A DNA stretch of 9,293 nt. Origin: Bacteroidota bacterium (lineage in GTDB: Bacteria > Bacteroidota > Bacteroidia > NS11-12g > UBA955). The position numbers and the translations under genes are program-made. Location: NCBI GenBank assembly GCA_008081305.1, contig VMCP01000234.1, forward strand, positions 1-9,293, written 5' to 3'. Positions 1 to 6,218 of the stretch are shown here, piece by piece (position 1 is the first letter of the stretch; each line of letters begins with the position of its first letter). Under the pieces are notes generated by a model. It had not been told where the DNA came from and did not search any database. It worked only from the letters and a program-made list of their open reading frames with translations.

Positions 1-1
1 T

Positions 2-136
2 GAAGGTGATTTCTCTGAAAAGGAAATCGCCTTATTTAAGGCGGACACGGCAACCGAACTTTATTTGGGGAACAGTATACTGCGAGCAGAAACAGCGGCC
101 ATTGACGCCATTACCTTAGCGACTCTAAACGCGTAA
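2..136 (+). CDS. rsmE: 16S rRNA m3U1498 methyltransferase RsmE, C-terminal end (5' part outside window)
   Basis: An open frame enters from the left edge and ends in TAA at 134-136, giving the last 44 residues of a protein. It contains GDFSEKEIALFK followed by LGNSILRAETAAIDAI. This matches the end of RsmE, where 'GGFSxEE' and 'LGxRILRTETA' form part of the SAM-binding trefoil knot of the SPOUT fold. RsmE methylates N3 of U1498 in 16S rRNA in the assembled 30S subunit. The usual Thr of the RTETA signature is Ala here (RAETA), a mild change. Only the C-terminus is visible, so completeness and start cannot be judged. ssb follows 119 bp downstream on the same strand. Identification rests on this short motif alone but the match is distinctive. 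Confidence 0.8.
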   Translation, partial: EGDFSEKEIALFKADTATELYLGNSILRAETAAIDAITLATLNA

Positions 137-144
137 TTACGTTT

Positions 145-160
145 TTAAGCATTTACTTAA
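145..160 (+). other. Weak hairpin after rsmE
   Basis: TTAAG at 145-149 and CTTAA at 156-160 are perfect inverted repeats around a 6-nt loop. The stem is only 5 bp, AT-rich, and has no T-run after it, so it is at best a weak terminator or chance. The rest of the 119-bp gap between rsmE and ssb (137-255) shows no gene. It holds a near-match to the Bacteroidota -7 element (CAACTTTG at 184-191) without a convincing -33 element. Confidence 0.2.
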
Positions 161-255
161 CGACACTGGAGTTCGGGTTGTGCCAACTTTGTATAGTCGA
201 AGGACGATGACGGTACCGGGTCTGTCGATGAAGTGAAATTAATCTTAAAAACGAA

Positions 256-642
256 ATGAAAAATTTATTGAATTCAGTCCGTTTATTCGGAAATGTTGGA
301 GGCGATCCCATGGTGATGCAGTTTGACAGTGGGAACAAGTTGGCTAAATGGAGTTTAGCGACTCATGAGAAAAAGAAAAATGTGAAGGGAGAGTTGTTAG
401 ATGACGTGCAGTGGCACAATTTGATTGCGTGGGGCTCTTTGGCTACGATGGTTGAGGATTACGTGAAGAAGGGAATGAAGTTATCCATCGAAGGCAAGCT
501 TGCTTACCGAAGATATACCAATAAGGATGGGGAAGAGAAACAAGTGACAGAGGTGATTGTGAAGGACATTCTTTTGGTTGAGAAAAAAATTCAACGTGAG
601 GAAGAAATAGAGACCGACGATAGCGAAGACATGCCGTTTTGA
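256..642 (+). CDS. ssb: Single-stranded DNA-binding protein
   Basis: 128-residue SSB. Residues 1 to about 108 form the OB fold. It starts MKNLLNSVRLFGNVGGDP and contains AKWSLATHEK, the diagnostic VQWHNLIAWG near residues 51-60, and the segment KGMKLSIEGKLAYRRY. A short acidic linker follows and the chain ends in DMPF, the conserved tip by which SSB recruits replication and repair partners. The protein coats ssDNA during replication, recombination and repair, normally as a homotetramer. The length is at the short end for the family because the Gly/Pro-rich linker is nearly absent. Many Bacteroidota carry short SSBs like this. The ATG at 256 sits at the conserved N-terminus, and no Shine-Dalgarno is visible, as is usual in this phylum. 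A strong terminator follows, so ssb probably ends its own transcription unit. Whether this is the essential chromosomal SSB or a second paralogue cannot be told from the window. Confidence 0.95.
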   Translation: MKNLLNSVRLFGNVGGDPMVMQFDSGNKLAKWSLATHEKKKNVKGELLDDVQWHNLIAWGSLATMVEDYVKKGMKLSIEGKLAYRRYTNKDGEEKQVTEVIVKDILLVEKKIQREEEIETDDSEDMPF

Positions 643-677
643 TTTCATGGTAGTAACAAACTAGGTACGTTGTCGAT

Positions 678-709
678 AAAGGGGGCTTTTGCCCCCTTTT
701 GTGTTTTTT
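678..709 (+). terminator. Rho-independent terminator of ssb
   Basis: AAAGGGGGC (678-686) pairs perfectly with GCCCCCTTT (691-699) around a TTTT loop. This 9-bp stem, with six consecutive G:C pairs, is followed by a T-rich tract (TGTGTTTTTT, 700-709). It lies 35 bp after the ssb stop codon. The opposite strand has no long T-tract, so it should act mainly on + transcripts. It isolates ssb from the zinc-ribbon gene. Confidence 0.9.
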
Positions 710-757
710 GCAAATACACGGCAATAAAATATATACCCATTCTTAGGGGAAGGGCTT

Positions 758-1174
758 TTGGATTTGGTTCAAATGTTAAAAGCCATGGATACTCAAAAGA
801 AATATTGCCCAGAATGTGAGGATGTGATTAGAGGTAGAATAGATAAAAAGTTTTGTTCAGACGCTTGTCGCTCGCTTTATCACAACAGACAAAATGCCGT
901 AAGATCTAATACGCTTAAATGGATTGATAAACGATTGAAGAGGAATCGAAGTATTCTAGAGAAATTATACGATCGCTGCTATCCAAGATACGAAGTTCCC
1001 CTTAAGCAAGTTGAACATATGGGCTTCACTTTTGACTTCTATACGCACAAAGAAATCTTTGAAAAAAAAGAGTACGTTTTCTGCTATGAGTATGGTTACA
1101 AAATGCATAGCGATAAATATGTGGAGGTTATTAAACATAACCTATTTGGCGATGGTCTTGATTTAATTGCGTAA
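758..1174 (+). CDS. Small zinc-ribbon protein of unknown function, Bacteroidota-conserved type
   Basis: Up to 138 residues. The N-terminal part carries a four-cysteine zinc site, YCPEC (C17, C20) and FCSDAC (C33, C37), followed by YHNRQN. A basic helix-forming stretch with KRLKRNRSILEKLY comes next. The C-terminal third is beta-rich and aromatic (GFTFDFYTH, YVFCYEYGYKM). I recall small proteins with this layout as common and unnamed in Bacteroidota; the zinc-binding role is inferred from cysteine spacing. The rest could bind nucleic acid or protein, but no function is known to me. The given start is TTG at 758, behind a purine-rich AGGGGAAGGG that may be fortuitous. ATG at 773 or 785 are equally plausible, and 785 would start just before the zinc site. 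The gene stands between the ssb terminator and the rluB promoter, so it may be monocistronic. The reading frame itself is well supported. Confidence 0.8.
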   Translation: MDLVQMLKAMDTQKKYCPECEDVIRGRIDKKFCSDACRSLYHNRQNAVRSNTLKWIDKRLKRNRSILEKLYDRCYPRYEVPLKQVEHMGFTFDFYTHKEIFEKKEYVFCYEYGYKMHSDKYVEVIKHNLFGDGLDLIA

Positions 1175-1179
1175 ATTTG
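1145..1179 (+). promoter_or_regulatory. Candidate Bacteroidota-type promoter of the rluB-like gene
   Basis: TAAATTTG at 1172-1179 fits the Bacteroidota -7 consensus TAnnTTTG exactly. TTTG at 1145-1148 could serve as the -33 element with a 23-bp spacer, the upper limit of the usual range. The -7 element begins on the TAA stop codon of the zinc-ribbon gene. Transcription would start a few bases downstream of 1179, leaving a leader of roughly 10-15 nt before the ATG at 1199. No transcript data are available, so this is motif evidence only. Confidence 0.5.
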
Positions 1180-1198
1180 CGGGTTCATTTGCCCTGTA

Positions 1199-3052
1199 AT
1201 GCCAAGAAATAAATTTTCACCCGTAAATTCCTCTAGTCCAAAACCCCAAAACGAGTCCAAAGGACAGGGTGAAGATAAAGAATCTAGAACACCCAAAAAC
1301 GATGCCCAGCCTCGAAAATCGTTTGATAGACCGGAAGGTCAAGGATCTAATAAACGTGATTCAAGAAATGGAGGGTTTGATAGAAAACCCCGAGAGAGTA
1401 GGGGTGAAGGCAGAGACCGGGGTAACCGAGATGGGGGCAATCGTAACTTCAGATCAGGCGATCGTAGAGAGGGTTTCAAAAGGAAGGATCGAAATGATAG
1501 ATCAGACGATAGGAGCCAAGGAAAAGACAAAGGCAGTCGTAACTACAGATCAAGCGATCGAAGAGAAGGCTTTAAAAGAAATGACCGAAACGATAGATCA
1601 GACGATAGAGGTAACGGAAATGATAGAGGCAATCGTAGCTTCAGATCAAGCGATCGAAGAGAAGGCTTTCAAAGAAATGACCGAAACGATAGATCAACTG
1701 GTAGAAGCTTTGGCGACTCAGATAGAAGAAATAAAGGATTTAAAAAGCCATTCCGCGATGGTGCTCCTGTAAATTCAGAAGGTGGAAATTACCGAGGAGG
1801 TAAATCTAACTATAGGGATGATCGAAATGAGGAGAGTTCTTCACCAAGAGGTAGAGAAGACCGTAGAAGCTCTAGAAATGGAGATCAACGCGGTGGATTT
1901 AATAGGGGAGGATTTAAAGGCAGAGATACTGGGTTTCGCAGGAATAATAACCGAGATTTCGATCGTCGCAGATCAGATGATCGCAATCAAGAAGGTGATG
2001 AAAGTAGGAATAGAGAATCCGGTAATAATGCTTATCAAAGAAGAAGTCACGATCGTAATGGCAAGAGTGAATTCCGCGATAGGAAGCCTAAAAAATTTAA
2101 TAAACGCGACCCTTGGAATGAAGAAAACGAAGTGTCTACACCAAAACGTGTAAAAAGAGAACGAGTAGAGAACCCAGAAACGCGTTCAAAATTCGGTTAC
2201 AAGGGAAGCAATAGAGAGCTTGAAAAAGCGGGTAAAGACTTGCAAAAAGGCTCTGATTTATTAAAATCTGAGATTCGTTTGAATCGTTACATTAGCAATA
2301 GTGGACTTTGTTCTAGACGAGAAGCAGATACATTTATTTTACAAGGCTTAGTCACGGTTAATGGTGATAAAATAACAGACCTTGGTACTAAGGTGAATAA
2401 GAAAGATGTTGTGAAGGTGGATGGCAAACGAATCATGCCAGAGAAACCAGTGTACATACTTTTAAATAAGCCAAAAGGATACATTACTACAACCAACGAC
2501 CCTGAAGGTCGTAAAACGGTAATGGACTTGATAGATCTTCCAGGTAAAGAGCGAATCTATCCTGTGGGAAGACTAGATAGAAACACCACAGGAGTGCTTC
2601 TCCTCACAAACGATGGGGAAGTATCTCAGAAGTTAACGCATCCAAGTTTTGAGATAAAGAAAATCTACCGAGCTAAACTCAACAAAAAGCCGAGTAAAGA
2701 AGCAATGTTGGCTTGGGTTGATGGAGTTGAATTAGAAGATGGTTACATGGCCTTCGAACAAATTGGGTTTGTTGACGAGAACGATCCAACGGTGCTGGGG
2801 TTAGAAATTCACTCGGGAAGAAACCGCATTGTTCGTCGAATGTTTGAGCACTTTAATTATGATGTTGAAGCCCTCGACCGCGTATTACTTGGTGAGTTTG
2901 ATAAAATTAAATTGGGCCGTGGTAAGTGGCGTTTTCTCACAGATAAAGAGATTCGTTACATCGATCGCTTAAAGCGCACCAAACCAAAACCCATTGATGC
3001 CGATTCAATAAAGCCTAAATCTCAGGATTTAGACAATATTGATTTCGAGTAA
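1199..3052 (+). CDS. rluB: RluB/RsuA-family rRNA pseudouridine synthase with long Arg/Asp/Gly-rich N-terminal extension
   Basis: 617 residues in two parts. Residues 1 to about 350 are low-complexity and highly charged (Arg, Asp, Gly, Asn, Ser), with repeated DRREGF and DRNDRS blocks, and are surely disordered. From E358 an S4 RNA-binding domain begins (RLNRYISNSGLCSRREAD, then VTVNG). The catalytic domain follows: LLNKPKGYITT, the signature PVGRLDRNTTG (455-465) with catalytic Asp460, LLLTNDGE, and the C-terminal SGRNRIVRRMFEH. These fit the RsuA/RluB/RluE/RluF family. By analogy it isomerises a uridine in 23S rRNA, U2605 for E. coli RluB, but the exact target cannot be read from sequence. 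E. coli RluB is less than half this length. Long basic extensions are, as I recall, frequent in Bacteroidota homologues and may help RNA or ribosome binding (inference). The start at ATG 1199 lies just behind a candidate promoter. purD follows after 9 bp. Confidence 0.9.
   Translation: MPRNKFSPVNSSSPKPQNESKGQGEDKESRTPKNDAQPRKSFDRPEGQGSNKRDSRNGGFDRKPRESRGEGRDRGNRDGGNRNFRSGDRREGFKRKDRNDRSDDRSQGKDKGSRNYRSSDRREGFKRNDRNDRSDDRGNGNDRGNRSFRSSDRREGFQRNDRNDRSTGRSFGDSDRRNKGFKKPFRDGAPVNSEGGNYRGGKSNYRDDRNEESSSPRGREDRRSSRNGDQRGGFNRGGFKGRDTGFRRNNNRDFDRRRSDDRNQEGDESRNRESGNNAYQRRSHDRNGKSEFRDRKPKKFNKRDPWNEENEVSTPKRVKRERVENPETRSKFGYKGSNRELEKAGKDLQKGSDLLKSEIRLNRYISNSGLCSRREADTFILQGLVTVNGDKITDLGTKVNKKDVVKVDGKRIMPEKPVYILLNKPKGYITTTNDPEGRKTVMDLIDLPGKERIYPVGRLDRNTTGVLLLTNDGEVSQKLTHPSFEIKKIYRAKLNKKPSKEAMLAWVDGVELEDGYMAFEQIGFVDENDPTVLGLEIHSGRNRIVRRMFEHFNYDVEALDRVLLGEFDKIKLGRGKWRFLTDKEIRYIDRLKRTKPKPIDADSIKPKSQDLDNIDFE
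1442..1705 (+). repeat. 96-bp in-frame tandem repeat inside the rluB extension (2.75 copies)
   Basis: Two full 96-bp units (1442-1537, 1538-1633) and one 72-bp partial unit (1634-1705) encode a 32-residue repeat at protein residues 82-113, 114-145 and 146-169. The shared core is R-[NS]-[FY]-RS-x-DRREGF-[KQ]-R-x-DRNDRS. Units 2 and 3 differ at only 3 of their first 63 bases, which points to recent duplication by slippage or unequal crossing-over. The unit length is a multiple of three, so copy-number change would keep the frame. Confidence 0.9.
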
Positions 3053-3057
3053 CTTTG
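3028..3057 (+). promoter_or_regulatory. Candidate promoter of purD overlapping the rluB stop codon
   Basis: TAACTTTG at 3050-3057 fits the TAnnTTTG -7 consensus and starts on the rluB TAA stop (3050-3052). The -33 region is poor: TTT at 3028-3030 with a 19-bp spacer, lacking the usual TTG. The GTG start of purD is at 3062, only 4 bp past the -7 element, so a transcript from here would have almost no leader. Read-through from rluB is the alternative way to express purD. Confidence 0.35.
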
Positions 3058-3061
3058 TAGT

Positions 3062-4363
3062 GTGAATATTCTACTTCTTGGTTCAGGAGGGCGTGAACAT
3101 GCCTTCGCACATTTTATAAGTCAAAGTCCAAATTGCACTCAACTTTTCATAGCTCCAGGTAATGCCGGTACGGCATCTTGTGGTCAAAATATAGACCTAA
3201 TCTGGAAAGATATGGATAGCGTTTGGGACTTTTGTGTAAGTCATCATATTGGTTTAGTGGTCCCTGGTAATGAGGACCCTCTCGTTGCAGGCATCACAGA
3301 TTTCATTCAACAAAAATCCAACCAGGAAAGTATAGATATTAAGGTTGCCGGCCCAGATAAGTATTGTTCAACATTAGAGGGTAGTAAGGATTTTGCCAAA
3401 ATGTTCATGATGCAGAATAAAATACCGACTGCTGCTTATCGAACCTTTACAAAAGAAAATATTCAAGAGGCTTCATCTTTTTTGGATACACTCCAGCCAC
3501 CCTATGTATTAAAAGCAGATGGTTTAGCTGCGGGCAAGGGTGTAATCATTACCGAGGATAGACAAGAAGCAGAAGAGACACTCAATGAAATGATTGTCGA
3601 TGCTAAGTTTGGTGATGCATCATCTTCTGTGGTTATAGAAGAGTTTTTGAAAGGGATAGAAATCTCTGTATTTGTGGTTGCTGACGGTGAGAATTATCAT
3701 ATTCTGGGATCTGCTAAAGATTACAAAAGAATAGGAGAAGGCGATCAAGGTCCGAATACAGGTGGTATGGGGGCAATTAGTCCAGTTCCGTTCGCTGATG
3801 ATGTATTCATGAGTAAGGTGGAAGAGCGTATCATTAAACCCACGCTCGAAGGATTAGCTGAAAAGGGACATCCATATAAAGGTTTTCTGTTTCTTGGATT
3901 GATGAATGATCAGGGAGAACCTAAAGTCATAGAGTATAACGTTCGTATGGGAGATCCTGAGACTGAAGCGATATTTCCGAGGTTAAAAACAGACATGTTG
4001 GAATTATTTCAAGCGGTCAGTTCTGGAACACTAAACAAGGTGAACTTTGAGTTAGATCCACGCACAGCAGCAACAGTTTTTGTGGTTTCTGAGGGATACC
4101 CTGGTTCGGTAGAAAAAGGCAAAAAGATGGATGTTGAAATAGATCAAACCACTTCTAATATTTTTGTATTTCATGCCGGTGTAAAAGCTGATGATCAAGG
4201 TAATCTATTTACCAATGGCGGTCGGGTAACTGCCGTAACCGTGTTGGAAGAAAGCATGATAGAAGCGATGAAAGCCGCACAACTTTGTGCCTCAGCAGTT
4301 AAATTCGAAGGAGCAAACTACCGAAAAGATATCGGTCAAGATTTAATCAAATATGAACATTGA
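3062..4363 (+). CDS. purD: Phosphoribosylamine-glycine ligase (GAR synthetase)
   Basis: 433 residues, the normal size for PurD. The enzyme joins glycine to 5-phosphoribosylamine using ATP, the second step of de novo purine synthesis, in the cytoplasm. The N domain begins with the signature GSGGREHA (7-14), followed by APGNAGT. The ATP-grasp domain shows LKADGLAAGKGV (150-161), VVIEEFLKGIEISVF, and GPNTGGMGA (230-238). The metal-binding block is EYNVRMGDPETE (291-302). The C-terminal domain has FHAGVK, TNGGRV and YRKDIGQD. All expected motifs are intact. The start codon is GTG at 3062; the next Met lies past the Rossmann signature, so GTG is required. The gene is 9 bp after rluB and overlaps the DUF502 gene by 11 bp, which implies co-transcription with the latter. 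No purine riboswitch or operator is visible in the tiny upstream gap. Confidence 0.97.
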   Translation: MNILLLGSGGREHAFAHFISQSPNCTQLFIAPGNAGTASCGQNIDLIWKDMDSVWDFCVSHHIGLVVPGNEDPLVAGITDFIQQKSNQESIDIKVAGPDKYCSTLEGSKDFAKMFMMQNKIPTAAYRTFTKENIQEASSFLDTLQPPYVLKADGLAAGKGVIITEDRQEAEETLNEMIVDAKFGDASSSVVIEEFLKGIEISVFVVADGENYHILGSAKDYKRIGEGDQGPNTGGMGAISPVPFADDVFMSKVEERIIKPTLEGLAEKGHPYKGFLFLGLMNDQGEPKVIEYNVRMGDPETEAIFPRLKTDMLELFQAVSSGTLNKVNFELDPRTAATVFVVSEGYPGSVEKGKKMDVEIDQTTSNIFVFHAGVKADDQGNLFTNGGRVTAVTVLEESMIEAMKAAQLCASAVKFEGANYRKDIGQDLIKYEH

Positions 4364-4958
4364 ATTTCCCCAAATCCCTAAAGAAACACCAGCGAGAAAA
4401 ACATTTAGGAAAGGAATAAATTTATTCCTGAGAGGCTTATTGGTGGTATTGCCTATCGCCCTTACGGTCGGAATACTCATTTGGCTGCTTTCATTTTTAG
4501 GCAGCGTTTTGCATTTGAACGAGTTAAGTTTTGGTGCGATTCTACTTTACTTGGTTTCGGGTGTAGCCGCAATAATCCTCATTGGTAAGATCACAGAGGG
4601 GGTAGTCGCCCAGCAAATCATTTCCTTTTTAGAGGGTGTGATTGAAAAAGCTCCTGGTCTAAGTTGGATATTTGGAACCACAAAAGACGTTACCAAAGCC
4701 TTCGTAGGAGAGGAAAAGAAGTTCACCAAGCCGGTAAAAGTAAGGGTAACCGAATATTCATGGAGAATTGGCTTTCTAACCGAAGATGATTTAAGTGAAA
4801 TAGGTATGCCAGAACATAGCACGGTATATTTTCCCATGAGTTACGCCATCACGGGTCAGGTGATTGTCGTGAAAAAAGAAAACATAGAGAAAATTGATGC
4901 TGACCCAGGTGCGGTGATGAAATTCATTGTTAGCGGTGGTGTCACAGAAATTAAATAG
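4353..4958 (+). CDS. DUF502 family integral membrane protein
   Basis: 201 residues. Two hydrophobic segments lie at about 24-49 (RGLLVVLPIALTVGILIWLL) and 59-80 (ending AAIILIGKI). The family-typical soluble part follows: PGLSWIFGTTKDVTKAF, a beta-rich segment VKVRVTEYSWRIGFLTEDD, YFPMSYAITGQVIVV with the conserved Pro161, and the closing IVSGGV. This layout matches DUF502, whose bacterial members have no assigned biochemical role; plant relatives are membrane-trafficking-associated COV proteins. The start ATG at 4353 lies inside purD, with 11 bp overlap in another frame, so translation is probably coupled to purD. A functional link with purine synthesis is not implied by that. I call the family with good confidence and the function as unknown. 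Confidence 0.85.
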   Translation: MNIEFPQIPKETPARKTFRKGINLFLRGLLVVLPIALTVGILIWLLSFLGSVLHLNELSFGAILLYLVSGVAAIILIGKITEGVVAQQIISFLEGVIEKAPGLSWIFGTTKDVTKAFVGEEKKFTKPVKVRVTEYSWRIGFLTEDDLSEIGMPEHSTVYFPMSYAITGQVIVVKKENIEKIDADPGAVMKFIVSGGVTEIK

Positions 4959-4971
4959 TGAGTTTCTTTGG

Positions 4972-4986
4972 GGATAATTTTTATCC
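4972..4986 (+). other. Short hairpin between the DUF502 gene and exbB
   Basis: GGATAA (4972-4977) and TTATCC (4981-4986) form a perfect 6-bp stem with a TTT loop, 13 bp after the DUF502 stop. No T-run follows on the + strand, so it is a poor intrinsic terminator; it could be an RNA-processing or stabilising stem. The 75-bp gap contains no exact TAnnTTTG site, so where the exbB transcript begins is unclear. Confidence 0.3.
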
Positions 4987-5033
4987 GCGATATTCGTTAA
5001 TCATAGAAATACCCTCTTTATTCGCATTATCAT

Positions 5034-5741
5034 ATGTTGTTAACAAGCATACTTCAAGCGGCTACTACGGTCGCATCTGATACGGCCAGCGCCGCCTTAA
5101 ATGGTGAAGCTACCGAACACGTATCTGCACCAATCCTTACTATCATGGTAAAGGGAGGTTTCGTTATGGCTCTGTTGGCCATCACTCTTCTCATCGCTAT
5201 ATATTTCATCGTAGAAAGATGGATGTATATCAGCAAAAGAGCCAAACTAGATGAAAACCTATTGAATGTGGTGAAGGAAAATCTGAATGAAAACAAACCA
5301 GATTCAGCTTTATCCTATTGCGATAGAACGCCTACGGCTCAGGCTCAAGTTATTTCAACAGGTATTCGCTTTTTAGGAAGTAATATGAGAGAAATTGAGA
5401 GTGCAATGGAAACCAAAGCAAGTGTCGAGTTGAGCGCCATGGAAGGTAACTTAAACTACCTGAGTTTGATCGCCAGAGTGGCTCCAATGTTGGGCTTCGT
5501 AGGTACGATTTGGGGAGTAATCAACATCTTCTATTCCATTGCGTCTACAAATGACTTGAGTATTGGTGCGATTTCCGAAGGGTTATACATGAAGATGATT
5601 GCATCTTTCGCTGGTTTGGTAGTAGGTATTTTGGCATTCTTAGGTTATCAATTGTACATCAGAAGAATCGACCGTTTTGCTGAGAGATTGCAAGAGCAAA
5701 GCTTGAACCTCATGGAAATTTTGGTTAAATCTAACCATTAA
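5034..5741 (+). CDS. exbB: MotA/TolQ/ExbB proton-channel family protein
   Basis: 235 residues, close to E. coli ExbB and TolQ in length. Three membrane segments are visible: about 41-60 (FVMALLAITLLIAIYFIVERW), 143-168 and 185-208. A cytoplasmic domain lies between the first two. The family signature spans residues 150-161 (APMLGFVGTIWG), followed by GVINIFYSIA and ISEGLYMKMIASFAGLVVGI. Such proteins form a pentameric inner-membrane channel around an ExbD/TolR dimer and use the proton-motive force to energise TonB- or Tol-dependent outer-membrane work. The N-terminal 40 residues have a weak hydrophobic start (LLTSILQAATTVA) and are probably periplasmic. exbD follows after 14 bp, the normal pairing. 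Choosing between ExbB and TolQ from sequence alone is not safe; the symbol is given for the family. Confidence 0.9.
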   Translation: MLLTSILQAATTVASDTASAALNGEATEHVSAPILTIMVKGGFVMALLAITLLIAIYFIVERWMYISKRAKLDENLLNVVKENLNENKPDSALSYCDRTPTAQAQVISTGIRFLGSNMREIESAMETKASVELSAMEGNLNYLSLIARVAPMLGFVGTIWGVINIFYSIASTNDLSIGAISEGLYMKMIASFAGLVVGILAFLGYQLYIRRIDRFAERLQEQSLNLMEILVKSNH

Positions 5742-5755
5742 AACCTCATTTAAAC

Positions 5756-6208
5756 ATGAATTTACGCAGAAGACATAGAGAAGATGCAGAAGTAGAATCG
5801 TCGTCGTTGAACGACATCATGTTCTTCCTTTTGCTTTTCTTTTTGATAGCTAGTACGCTAGCAAATCCCAATGTGATTAAAATCATGTTGCCCAGTGCCA
5901 AAACCACTTCTACCATTCAAACCAAACCGATGATTCTCACGGTAAAGTTTGACGAACGAGACGAAACGAAATCTAGCATACTATATTACATCGATAGCGA
6001 GAAGGCACCTGTTTCTCTCAATATACTGGAATCAAGGTTGATCGAGGCAAAAGAGCAATTTTTTGATCCTGAGAACCCTGATAATCGCTTGAACGTAGTG
6101 CTCCGTTTAGATAGAAACCTAACGGTTCAGCAAATGGTGGATGTGATGGAGATTGGAGCTAATCTAGGTATTCGGATGGTATTGGCGACTGATAAGTCGA
6201 GAAAATAA
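5756..6208 (+). CDS. exbD: ExbD/TolR family biopolymer transport protein
   Basis: 150 residues with the standard single-pass layout: a short basic cytoplasmic N-terminus (LRRRHRED), one membrane helix from about 21 to 37 (IMFFLLLFFLIASTLA), and a periplasmic domain. Asp20 in SLNDIMFF sits just at the start of the helix. This is the position of the conserved proton-carrying Asp of ExbD/TolR, so the channel should be active. The periplasmic domain ends LRLDRNLTVQQMVDVMEIGANLGIRMVLATDK, which fits the family's beta-alpha fold. It carries a linker of about 15 residues (around 93-106, FFDPENPDNR) that is somewhat long. It is translated 14 bp after exbB and 10 bp before the PagL-like gene. No tonB gene follows, so the energy-transducing partner must be encoded elsewhere, or this pair works in a Tol-like role. 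Confidence 0.9.
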   Translation: MNLRRRHREDAEVESSSLNDIMFFLLLFFLIASTLANPNVIKIMLPSAKTTSTIQTKPMILTVKFDERDETKSSILYYIDSEKAPVSLNILESRLIEAKEQFFDPENPDNRLNVVLRLDRNLTVQQMVDVMEIGANLGIRMVLATDKSRK

Positions 6209-6218
6209 CCTTCAGGGC

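Noticed and set aside
184..191. CAACTTTG as a -7 promoter element for ssb
   Set aside because: The first base departs from TAnnTTTG and no TTG lies at a suitable -33 distance. It may still be a weak promoter, but the support is too thin to list it as a feature.
443..724. Open frame on the - strand opposite ssb (93 residues)
   Set aside because: It lies opposite a well-supported ssb gene and its terminator, and its translation is low in structure with no recognisable domain; a shadow frame.
1459..2060. Clustered CGATCG palindromes in the rluB extension, as possible protein-binding sites
   Set aside because: They fall where Asp-Arg pairs are encoded (GAT CGx) and are explained by the amino-acid repeats.
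1269..2153. Long open stretches (167 and 123 residues) in a second + frame across the rluB extension, with coiled-coil-like Glu/Ile/Lys-rich translation
   Set aside because: They arise because the Arg/Asp-rich codons (AGA, CGA, GAT) of the repeat give few stops in the shifted frame. The rluB frame runs through to a complete catalytic domain, and the shifted frame has a break between 1772 and 1782 and no recognisable domain.
4547..4837. Open frame on the - strand opposite the DUF502 gene (96 residues)
   Set aside because: Fully inside a gene whose product shows family motifs and membrane helices; the antisense translation has no such features.
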